Assembly (NCBI GenBank): GCA_035511515.1
Contig: DATKFG010000013.1
Coordinates: 26,937-90,936, forward strand
Reading direction: 5' to 3'
DNA from: VBCK01 sp035511515
Lineage (GTDB): Bacteria; Pseudomonadota; Gammaproteobacteria; Burkholderiales; Burkholderiaceae_F
DNA length: 64,000 nt
Below, piece after piece: positions 42,211 to 49,932 of this stretch. The position numbers and the translations under genes are program-made. The notes beneath the pieces are model-generated. The model did not search any database and had not been told where the DNA came from. It saw nothing but the letters and a program-made list of their open reading frames with translations. Each line of letters begins with the position of its first letter. The first letter of the stretch is position 1.

Positions 42211-42774
42211 TTGCAATACGCCTTCTATTTCGACCATCAACGCTGCGTGAAATGCCATGCGTGCGAAATCGCGTGCAAGACATGGAACGAGATCGATGTC
42301 GGCCCGCGCTGGCGCGAGGTCGTCAAGCTCGAGTCCGGCACGTTCCCCAACGTCAAGGCGATGAACGTGTCGATGGCCTGCATGCATTGCGGCGATGCGC
42401 CCTGCCGCACCGCGTGCCCCGTGTCGGCGATCAGCAAGAGCCCGCAGAACGGCATCGTCACGGTCGATCCGAACAAGTGCATCGGCTGCGGCTTCTGCGC
42501 GTGGGCGTGCCCGTTCAGCGCCCCGCAGATCTCCTCGACCGTGGGGAAAATGGAGAAGTGCAACTTCTGCCAGACCCCGGGCAAGGAGCGGCCGCTCGAT
42601 ATGCCGCGGGCCTGCGAGGAGATCTGTCCAACCGGGGCGATCATCTCAGGTCCGATTTCGGAACTGGCCACGATCAACCGCGAGAAGGCCGCAGGACGCC
42701 TGGGCAGCGTGGGAATGCAGGGGCTGCCCGCGCTCATGCTGGATGCCCAGAGCCGGTTCGGCACGGCCACATGA
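42211..42774 (+). CDS. four-cluster ferredoxin subunit of molybdoenzyme 1 (DmsB/PsrB-like)
   Basis: 187 aa. Start TTG 42211 (GGAGGT upstream) matches the ATG start of the paralogue. Four cysteine groups (CVKCHACEIAC, CMHCGDAPCRTAC, CIGCGFCAWAC, and CNFC with CEEIC) predict four [4Fe-4S] clusters, as in electron-transfer subunits of DMSO reductase-type enzymes. No Tat signal. It passes electrons to or from the molybdopterin subunit just upstream (63 bp). After it, 42775-42960 is a gap with no gene, likely holding the start signals of the MttB operon. Confidence 0.92.
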   Translation: MQYAFYFDHQRCVKCHACEIACKTWNEIDVGPRWREVVKLESGTFPNVKAMNVSMACMHCGDAPCRTACPVSAISKSPQNGIVTVDPNKCIGCGFCAWACPFSAPQISSTVGKMEKCNFCQTPGKERPLDMPRACEEICPTGAIISGPISELATINREKAAGRLGSVGMQGLPALMLDAQSRFGTAT

Positions 42775-42960
42775 AAGGGCGGCGCCGGGCAGCTATCCGA
42801 TACTTCGATACCGCCTGACGCCGACTTTCAGCGCAGCACATGAAGCAGGAGCGCGGCGGGGTGCGATGCGCCCGAATGGCTTTTGTCCGGATCGGTTCGC
42901 ACAGGCATATCGATTCAAGATGTTTCTCGTTCTGCACACGTCCACATTGGGAGTAACCAG

Positions 42961-44505
42961 ATGGCCCAGAAAGACTTGCGATGGTCCGGAATGCTGCAGC
43001 AGATGACCCCGTCGCTCACGGTTCTGAGCAAGGACCAGCGTCAGATCATCATCAACACAGCCTTCGAGATACTCGAGCGCACGGGCAATCGTGTGGGTTC
43101 GAAGGAGGCCCTCGAGCTGTTCCAGAAAGCAGGTTGCCGCATCGAGCCGCTCGACGACGAAGGGATGAAGGTCTTCTTTCCCCAGCACCTGATCGAGGAG
43201 TGCCTGCGGCTGTCGCCGAAGCGAATGCTGCTTTACAACCGCAAGGGCGAGCCGACGCTGTACTGCGAGGGGCGCAACAGCTACTTCTCTCCGACCTCGG
43301 CGTGTCCGAAGATGTGGGACCCCTATACGGGGCAGCGGCGCGCCTGGACGAAGGCGGACATCGGCAACGCTTCCATGATCACCGACGCGTTGCCCAACCT
43401 GGACGCGATGTTCGCCCTGGGGTCGCTGGCGGACGACTATGGATTCGACACCTTCGTGCACGAAGTGCACGCGATGATGATCAACACGAGCAAACCGATC
43501 ATCTATCTGTCCAACGAGGTCGCCGACACCAAGGCCATCTGCGAGATGGCAGCGGTCATCGCCGGAGGCTGGGACGAGCTGCGTCGTCGTCCGTTCATCC
43601 TCCAGTACGACGAGGTGCTTTCGCCGCTGAAGCACAAGAACCACGCGATCGACAAATTCATGTACCTCGCGGGCGAGGGCCTGCCGGTGCGCTACGGCGC
43701 GTTCACGATGTCGGGCGCGTCGTCGCCGGTTACCCTGCCCGGCGCGACCGCGCAGTCAATCGCCGAGGCCCTGGTCGGGTTGATGGCCGTCCAGCTCAAG
43801 CGTGCGGGTACACCGTACATGATGGCGATCCTTCCGGGCATCATGGATCTTAAGTTCGGCGTGCTTGCGTCGGGTGGCCCGGAGTACCATTTGTTCCATG
43901 CGATGTACACCGAGTGCGTGCACGAGCTCGGCCTGCCGGTCATGGCGACCGCGGGGATCTCCGATTCCAAGGTGGTCGATGCGCAGGCCGGTGCCGAGTC
44001 GCTGTTCAGCTACCTGTGCGCGGCGCTGGCCGGATGTCACATCAATATCGGCGCCGGCAGTCTCGAATCGCATCTCATCGGGTCGTTCGAGCACCTCGTG
44101 TTCTGCAACGAGGCGATTTCGGCGGTTCGGCGGTTCATGAAGGGAGCACCCATCTCCAACCAGTCACTGGCGATGGAGGTGATCCAGGAAGTCGGCGACA
44201 ACCTGCCCAACGCCATTTTCGTCGACCGCGAGCACACCACCAAGACGTATCTGCAAGAGCAGTGGCAGCCGGGCTTGTGGAGCCGGAACAACTTCGCGTC
44301 ATGGACGACGAAAGGCTCGAAGTACTGCCATCAGGTATGCAACGACCATGTGCGGCAGATCCTCGAGAATTACAAGCCCGAGCCATTGCCCGAGAAGGTG
44401 CTGGCCCAGCTCGAGGAGATCGCGCAGGCTGCAACGAACCCGGAGACACTCTCGGTCAGCAGGACCGCCCAGGGCACGCGCCGGCGCAAGTTCCGCGCCG
44501 CCTGA
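42961..44505 (+). CDS. trimethylamine methyltransferase (MttB) family protein, non-pyrrolysine
   Basis: 514 aa from ATG 42961. Full-length MttB-type TIM barrel with no in-frame stop, so it belongs to the pyrrolysine-free majority that includes the glycine betaine methyltransferase MtgB and the proline betaine and carnitine demethylases. Landmarks: ERTGNRVGSKEALELFQKAG near residue 37, SPTSACPKMWDP near 113, and SGASSPVTLPGATAQSIAEA near 255. It is followed 49 bp later by corrinoid protein 3, its expected methyl acceptor. A quaternary amine such as glycine betaine is the most likely substrate class, but the exact compound cannot be read from sequence. Confidence 0.9.
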   Translation: MAQKDLRWSGMLQQMTPSLTVLSKDQRQIIINTAFEILERTGNRVGSKEALELFQKAGCRIEPLDDEGMKVFFPQHLIEECLRLSPKRMLLYNRKGEPTLYCEGRNSYFSPTSACPKMWDPYTGQRRAWTKADIGNASMITDALPNLDAMFALGSLADDYGFDTFVHEVHAMMINTSKPIIYLSNEVADTKAICEMAAVIAGGWDELRRRPFILQYDEVLSPLKHKNHAIDKFMYLAGEGLPVRYGAFTMSGASSPVTLPGATAQSIAEALVGLMAVQLKRAGTPYMMAILPGIMDLKFGVLASGGPEYHLFHAMYTECVHELGLPVMATAGISDSKVVDAQAGAESLFSYLCAALAGCHINIGAGSLESHLIGSFEHLVFCNEAISAVRRFMKGAPISNQSLAMEVIQEVGDNLPNAIFVDREHTTKTYLQEQWQPGLWSRNNFASWTTKGSKYCHQVCNDHVRQILENYKPEPLPEKVLAQLEEIAQAATNPETLSVSRTAQGTRRRKFRAA

Positions 44506-44554
44506 CGGACGTTGCGATCACTGTTCAGTCATCACACATAGAGAGGTAAGAAAC

Positions 44555-45229
44555 GTGGCTATCGACTTTAATGAGCTCGCCAACGCGATCGTCACCGCCG
44601 ACCTGGACACGGCCGTCTCCCTAACGCGCAAGGGCGTCGACGACGGCAAGGCCGACGGTCGTGACCCGGGCGAGGTCGCGAAGGAAATTCTGAACAAGGG
44701 ACTTATCGGCGGCATGGACATCATTTCCGAGCTGTGGACCCAGGAGAAGATCTTCATTCCGGAAGTCTTGCTGTCCGCGAAGGCGATGCATGCCTGCATG
44801 GGCACGCTGCGGCCGATTCTCGAGGCGTCCAAGGAGCCGCCGCGCGGCATTGTCGTCATCGGCACCGTCAAGGGCGACCTGCACGATATCGGCCAGAATA
44901 TCGTGACGATGATGCTCAAGGGCAACGGATTCGAGGTCCATAACATCGGCCCGAACTCGTCGCCCGAGAAGTTCATGACGAAGGCGAAGGAGGTTGGCGC
45001 CAACCTGATCGGGCTTTCGGCGCTCCTGACGACGACGATGCCGATGCAGCGCGAGACGATAAAAGCCTTCGAGGAAGCCGGTCTGCTCGAGAAGATGGCC
45101 ATCATGGTCGGTGGTGCGCCGGTCACATCGGATTGGGCCGAGAAGATCGGCGCCGATGGCTACGCCCCCGACGCGGCTCACGCGGTCGGGCTGGCCAAGA
45201 CGTTGATGCAGGACTTGCAGGCTTCCTAG
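44555..45229 (+). CDS. corrinoid-binding methyl carrier protein 3
   Basis: 224 aa. Start GTG 44555 with AGAGGT upstream gives MAIDFNELANAIVTADLDTA. This is the standard length for MtgC/MttC proteins: a helical cap of about 90 residues, then the B12 fold with GDLHDIGQNIVTMML near 110, SALLTTT and GGAPVT. It accepts methyl from the MttB homologue just upstream and likely donates to methyl-THF methyltransferase 2, transcribed divergently. Confidence 0.93.
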   Translation: MAIDFNELANAIVTADLDTAVSLTRKGVDDGKADGRDPGEVAKEILNKGLIGGMDIISELWTQEKIFIPEVLLSAKAMHACMGTLRPILEASKEPPRGIVVIGTVKGDLHDIGQNIVTMMLKGNGFEVHNIGPNSSPEKFMTKAKEVGANLIGLSALLTTTMPMQRETIKAFEEAGLLEKMAIMVGGAPVTSDWAEKIGADGYAPDAAHAVGLAKTLMQDLQAS

Positions 45230-45301
45230 GATTGCACAGGCCTCGACAGCAACCACCGACGGCTTAATGCCCTCGCGCTGATCCCCGTCGACAGGCGCCG
45301 G

Positions 45302-47200
45302 ATGGCCAAGCCCGTCACTGTTTCGTTCGTCGACCCGGCCACCAACCTCACGACCAAGGAAGTGAGGGTCGTGCCGGACGGCTCGTTGACCCTGCTCCAG
45401 GTCGCGCAATCCGCCGGTCTGGAGATCGCGGCCACCTGCGGCGGCAGGGGACGTTGCCGCAGCTGTCGGGTGAAGGTTCTGCAAGGCGAAATCCCGCCAG
45501 CGACGATGCAGGATCGCGTGCAGCTCGGGGGCGAGGAGATCCAGGAGCGGTACCGGTTGTCCTGCCAGACCTGCTTGATCGCCTCATGCTCGATCCTGCC
45601 AGCGCCTCCACTTACGGAGGGCGGTCACCAGATCCTCGCGGCCCCGAACACCCGGTTGGACCGGGGAGCGCTGGCGCTCGACAGCGGCGTGGAGAAGCAT
45701 GTGATCGTCGCGGCGCCGCCAACCGAGGAAAATCACCAGACGTCCGATCTGGAGCAAATCGTCGCTCAACTGCCACGCCGTGTCGCCATCGAAGCCACGC
45801 CGATCGGCGTACTGCGCGATCTGCCCGAGACGCTGCGCGCCAAGGGCGGGCAGCTGACGGTCACCACATTTCTGGACCGGATCCTCGATATCGAGCCAGG
45901 CGACAGCTCGGCCCACAAATTCGGCGTGGCCTTCGACATCGGGACGACCACCATCGTAGCGAGCCTGCTCGACCTCGATTCCGGCGAGGAGCTTGCCAGC
46001 GTCGCGAACATGAACCCGCAATCCGTGTACGGCGGGGACCTGATGTCGCGCATCGCCTATGCGATGAACGATCCGAAGAAGCTCGCAACCCTGCGCGCGA
46101 AAGCGCTCAATGCGGTCAACGACTTCATCAAGGAGGCCTGCGACAAGGCTGGCGTCTCCACGCAGCATGTCTACAAGATAGTGGTCGTGGGCAATACGTG
46201 CATGCACCACGTGTTCCTCGGCATCGACGTGAGCTATGTCGGGCTGGCGCCCTATGCGCCGGTGGTACGACACCCGGTCGTCATTGCCGCGAGCGAGCTT
46301 CCGCTGAAGGCCACCCCCAAGGCGGTTGTCTGCCTGCTGCCGCTGGTGGCCGGGTTCGTCGGCGCCGACACCGTCGCCTGCGTCCTCGCAACCCGCATCT
46401 ATGAGAGCAAGGAACTGCGTGCACTCGTTGACATCGGCACCAATGGCGAGGTGGTCATGGGCAACCGCGATCGCCTGATGGCATGTTCCGCGCCTGCGGG
46501 GCCGGCGCTCGAGGGCGCGCAGATCCGCCACGGCATGCGCGGCGCGCTGGGTGCGATCGAGAAGGTGCGCATCGACGGGGATGTCGAATGCGACGTCATC
46601 GGCAACGTACCTGCCATCGGCATTTGCGGTTCCGGACTGATCGATGCCGTGGCACGAATGCTCGATGTCAACGTGCTTGCCGCGTCGGGCGTGATGCGGC
46701 ACGATTTCAAGGACTCGGTGGCGCAGTCACTGCGCGAGCGCATGACGAAAACCGCGGAGGGAAGAGATCAGTTCGTGCTGGTGCGGAAGGAAGAGTCGGG
46801 CAAGGGCGAGGCGGTGGCTCTGACCCAGAGCGATATACGGCAATTGCAGTTGGCCAAGGGCGCGATCTACTCCGGGATCCTGATGCTCCAGAAGGTGATC
46901 GGGGTGAGCGATGCCGAACTCGCCGAGCTGATGCTGTGCGGCGGCTTCGGCAACTACATCAGTATCGCCAGCGCCGTGCGCATCCGCCTGCTGCCCCCGT
47001 TGCCGCTGGAGCGCATCACGTATTTCGGCAATGCCGCGCATGTCGGCGCGCAGATGGCCCTGCTCTCGGAGACCGAGCGGGCGCGAGCCAGCGAACTCGC
47101 CCGCCGGATCGAGCATGTCGCCCTGGCCTCGCAACCCGACTTTCAGGACGTGTTCGTCGACGCGATTTCGTTCTCGGCACCCTTATCCGTGGCATCCTGA
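45302..47200 (+). CDS. corrinoid activation protein (RACo/RamA-like, DUF4445) 3
   Basis: 632 aa, closest to the activator at 20320. [2Fe-2S] Cys lie at about 46, 52, 55 and 88 (TCGGRGRCRSC and SCQT); the ASKHA domain has FDIGTTTIVASLLDL and DIGTNGEVVMG. It should restore the Co(I) state of corrinoid protein 3 with ATP and an electron donor. It starts at ATG 45302, 72 bp after the corrinoid gene, as the last gene of the MttB operon. No clear terminator separates it from the convergent cobO. Confidence 0.9.
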   Translation: MAKPVTVSFVDPATNLTTKEVRVVPDGSLTLLQVAQSAGLEIAATCGGRGRCRSCRVKVLQGEIPPATMQDRVQLGGEEIQERYRLSCQTCLIASCSILPAPPLTEGGHQILAAPNTRLDRGALALDSGVEKHVIVAAPPTEENHQTSDLEQIVAQLPRRVAIEATPIGVLRDLPETLRAKGGQLTVTTFLDRILDIEPGDSSAHKFGVAFDIGTTTIVASLLDLDSGEELASVANMNPQSVYGGDLMSRIAYAMNDPKKLATLRAKALNAVNDFIKEACDKAGVSTQHVYKIVVVGNTCMHHVFLGIDVSYVGLAPYAPVVRHPVVIAASELPLKATPKAVVCLLPLVAGFVGADTVACVLATRIYESKELRALVDIGTNGEVVMGNRDRLMACSAPAGPALEGAQIRHGMRGALGAIEKVRIDGDVECDVIGNVPAIGICGSGLIDAVARMLDVNVLAASGVMRHDFKDSVAQSLRERMTKTAEGRDQFVLVRKEESGKGEAVALTQSDIRQLQLAKGAIYSGILMLQKVIGVSDAELAELMLCGGFGNYISIASAVRIRLLPPLPLERITYFGNAAHVGAQMALLSETERARASELARRIEHVALASQPDFQDVFVDAISFSAPLSVAS

Positions 47201-47254
47201 TACCAGCGGCAAAGCGCGGTCGCGAGCCAGCCGCTTGGTCGATGTCATGGCCGC

Positions 47255-47866
47255 TCAGTATTCGAGTCCGCGCTGCGCACGGATGCCCTGCTTGAAAGCG
47301 TGCTTGACGACCTTGACGTCGCTGACCGTGTTGGCCATCGCCACCAGCCCCGGTGGCGCGCTGCGGCCCGTCAGCACCACGTGCTGCATCGGCCAACGCG
47401 CGGCGATGTCCGCCGTCACCGTGGCCTCTTCGAGGTAGCCGTGGGCCAGCACCACGTTTATCTCATCCAGCAGCACCAGCGCAATGTCCCCGCGCTTGAG
47501 CAGGCCGCGCGCCAATTCCCAGCCCTGTCGAGCGCGGTCGATGTCACGCGCGCGATCCTGTGTTTCCCACGTAAAACCTTCGCCACACACGTGGTACACG
47601 ACCTCGTCCGGAAAGCGGCGAAAGAAGCTCTCCTCGCCGGTGGGTATGGCTCCCTTTATGAATTGCACGACACCCGCCTTCAGACCGTGGCCGAGCGTGC
47701 GCGCCACCATGCCGAAACCCGAGCTGCTCTTGCCTTTTCCCGGACCGGTGATCACCAGGACCACGCCCGTGTCGACATCGGCCTGCGCGATGCGCGCGTC
47801 GACCACGGCCTTGTGTCTGCGCATCACCCTGCGGTGGCGCTCGTCGGAATCGATGTCATCGTTCAT
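47255..47866 (-). CDS. cobO: cob(I)alamin / cob(I)yrinate adenosyltransferase
   Basis: 203 aa of the CobA/CobO family. P-loop GPGKGKSSSGFGM lies near residue 41; VVQFIKGAIPTGEE and LLDEINVVLAHG follow. It transfers adenosyl from ATP to the cobalt of corrinoids, feeding B12 assembly or salvage. Next to bluB, it suggests a small cofactor-supply cluster attached to the corrinoid methyltransferase island. No full cobalamin pathway is in the window. Confidence 0.93.
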   Translation of the reverse strand: MNDDIDSDERHRRVMRRHKAVVDARIAQADVDTGVVLVITGPGKGKSSSGFGMVARTLGHGLKAGVVQFIKGAIPTGEESFFRRFPDEVVYHVCGEGFTWETQDRARDIDRARQGWELARGLLKRGDIALVLLDEINVVLAHGYLEEATVTADIAARWPMQHVVLTGRSAPPGLVAMANTVSDVKVVKHAFKQGIRAQRGLEY

Positions 47867-47958
47867 CGTCCGGATCCAGGATCAATGTGGCAGCCACCAC
47901 GTTCGCCCCAGCGCGTTGTTCGCCGAGAGCGGGCGGACGGCACTCGGGCTGCTGCACA

Positions 47959-48714
47959 CTACTCGGCGATAGCGCCCTGGCGTTCGCGTTCCTGGATGTG
48001 GCGTATCCGCTGCACGACTCCGTCCGACCACTCGCAATGGTCCTGGCCCCATTGATCGAAGAAGACCAGCTTTTCCAGGGGCGTACGGGATCGCCAGCCG
48101 GCCAGCTCCAGCTCGGGCTTGTCCAGGAAATGGCTCACGTAACCCACACACAGATAGGCAATCGGACTTATGTTGGTCGGGATTCCCAGAATGTTCTGCA
48201 GCGCCGCTGTCCTGAAAATACTGACCCACCCCACGCCCAGGCCTTCGGCTCGCGCCGCCAGCCAGAGGTTCTGCACAGCGCACACCGTGCTGTAGATATC
48301 GGTCGCCGGATTGTGGGTGCGCCCGAGCACTGCGGGCCCGGCCCGTCCGTGATCACACGTCACGCAGATGTTGATCGGCGCTTCCAGGATGCCCTCCAGT
48401 TTCAGGCGCCGGTACTGTTCTTCTTTCTCGTTGTCGAACTTCGTCGCTTCTTCAGCCCTGGCCAGCAGAAAGGCCGCGTGCACGCGCTGGCGAACGGCCT
48501 TCGACCGTATGACGAGGAAGTTCCACGGCTGCATGAAGCCGACCGAAGGCGCGTGGTGCGCGGCCATCAAGACTCGGCTCAGCACGACATCGGAGACCTG
48601 GTCGGGCAGGAACTGACTGCGCACGTCGCGACGCGTGAATATGTTCTGGTAGACCGCCGCTCGGGCCTGTTCGAAACGATCGACCGGATCGGTGAGCTCT
48701 GCCGCACGTTCCAT
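47959..48714 (-). CDS. bluB: 5,6-dimethylbenzimidazole synthase
   Basis: 251 aa flavin-destructase of the nitroreductase fold. RRDVRSQFLPDQVSD near residue 30, MAAHHAPSVGFMQPWNF near 50-66 and LGVGWVSIF near 160 are BluB signatures. It uses reduced FMN and O2 to make the lower ligand of cobalamin, so the organism makes its B12 ligand aerobically. Start ATG 48714 with GAGGAGA upstream; 92 bp upstream of cobO on the same strand. Confidence 0.92.
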   Translation of the reverse strand: MERAAELTDPVDRFEQARAAVYQNIFTRRDVRSQFLPDQVSDVVLSRVLMAAHHAPSVGFMQPWNFLVIRSKAVRQRVHAAFLLARAEEATKFDNEKEEQYRRLKLEGILEAPINICVTCDHGRAGPAVLGRTHNPATDIYSTVCAVQNLWLAARAEGLGVGWVSIFRTAALQNILGIPTNISPIAYLCVGYVSHFLDKPELELAGWRSRTPLEKLVFFDQWGQDHCEWSDGVVQRIRHIQERERQGAIAE

Positions 48715-49401
48715 GGTTGCGTCTCCTCAGATGGAGGGAGGGTCCGGGCTTGTGCGACCGGCGCCGAACGGCCCCTGGGTGATCGGCCGGTTCGCGAGCG
48801 AGCGGTTCGCGAGCCATCGGACCCACGGCATCACCGAGCCGGCGCCGTTGTCGCGACGTTTTCGCGCCGTGATGAGCCTGAACGGAGGGACGGAATCGGG
48901 ATGAAGTCCGCTCTGGCGAGAACGACTGACGACACAGTCGTCGTCGGAAGTGGCACTTTCCTGGGAGCAAGCCGTGACGGGCAGGCTGCTCGGCGCAAAC
49001 AGCGCCGGGTATCGGCAGATCTTCATGGCAGGGTTGCATTCCTATTTTGGATGGTATCGAAACGCAGATTCGTGACCTTGCCGGGTCGGGGTGCCGTTGT
49101 GCGCAGCAGCGCCCACGGCTTTCAGGTTCAGGTGTTGTGTGTGCTCAACGTCCTCCCTTTGGCCCCACGGACGGATCATATTATGGGGGCAACACCACAC
49201 GCAAAGGGTCCGATGCGTGGCGGGTCGACCCCCTCTGCTCCCAGGTCGCCGGGTCAGGCACAGTTCTGGCTTTACCCGCGCGTCCCGGCACTCATTCGCA
49301 TCGAAACCCTCGAGCGATGATGCCCAGCGAGAGGCTCCTGAGGCATGATTGCCGTGCTGTTCCAGTCAGCAGCGGCATCTACAACCAGAAGGGGGAGTTC
49401 G
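48715..49401. other. 687-bp non-coding gap between bluB and aioB
   Basis: No convincing gene. It must hold the divergent promoters of bluB-cobO and aioBA. I see a direct repeat of GGTTCGCGAGC (two copies near 48789-48813). I found no cobalamin riboswitch and no proper -24/-12 promoter, although TGGCAC occurs near 48951. Confidence 0.5.
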
Positions 49402-49914
49402 ATGGGCAACCTCGTTTCGCGTCGCCAATTCCTCAAACTCACCGGTGGGGCGGCCGTGGGCGCAGCGGCCGTGTCGACCGATGCACGGGCAGCGGCCAGC
49501 GCGGACGCGGGCGGCGCGGTGCTGCCCTACAAGGCCAAAGTGGTCGGCAAAGCCGGCTTGCTCGGCCCGGACCACGCGGTGGCATTCACCTTCCCGGATG
49601 CGTCTTCGCCCTGCGCGCTGCTGAAGTTGGGGACAGCCGTGCCCGGAGGGGTCGGTCCCGATCAGGACATCGTTGCCTACAGCACGATGTGCACCCACAT
49701 GGGCTGCGGAGTGAGCTACGACAGCGTTCAGCGTGTATTCAGGTGTCCGTGCCACTTCAGCGTATTTGACGCGGAAAAATCCGGCGAGATGGTGTGCGGC
49801 CAGGCCACGGAAAATCTTCCTCGCATCGTTCTGAAGTACGACGGCAAGGATGACAGCATCACGGCGGTGGCGGTGGTTGGCTTGTTGTACGGACGACAGT
49901 CCAACATCCTGTAA
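49402..49914 (+). CDS. aioB: arsenite oxidase small subunit (Rieske)
   Basis: 170 aa from ATG 49402 (GGGGGAG upstream). A Tat signal SRRQFLKLTGGAAVGAA directs export of the folded complex to the periplasm. The Rieske [2Fe-2S] ligands are CTHMGC and CPCHFSVFD; the C-terminus GRQSNIL is typical of AioB. It relays electrons from AioA to a cytochrome c or azurin-like acceptor. It lies 18 bp upstream of aioA. No aioXSR sensor genes are adjacent. Confidence 0.93.
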   Translation: MGNLVSRRQFLKLTGGAAVGAAAVSTDARAAASADAGGAVLPYKAKVVGKAGLLGPDHAVAFTFPDASSPCALLKLGTAVPGGVGPDQDIVAYSTMCTHMGCGVSYDSVQRVFRCPCHFSVFDAEKSGEMVCGQATENLPRIVLKYDGKDDSITAVAVVGLLYGRQSNIL

Positions 49915-49932
49915 GGGCAGGAGGAAACCCAG

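Noticed and set aside
42961..44505. Pyrrolysine codon in the MttB homologue
   Set aside because: The frame runs 514 codons without an internal amber stop, and no pyl genes are seen.
48940..49045. Sigma-54 (-24/-12) promoter for aioBA
   Set aside because: TGGCAC near 48951 lacks a TTGC element at the right distance, and TGGCAGGGTTGCA near 49026 has spacing about 3 bp too short.
48715..49050. Cobalamin riboswitch upstream of bluB-cobO
   Set aside because: I looked for the B12 box and the conserved core on both strands; only a weak AGCCCGGACCC-like fragment is present near bluB, without the other blocks.
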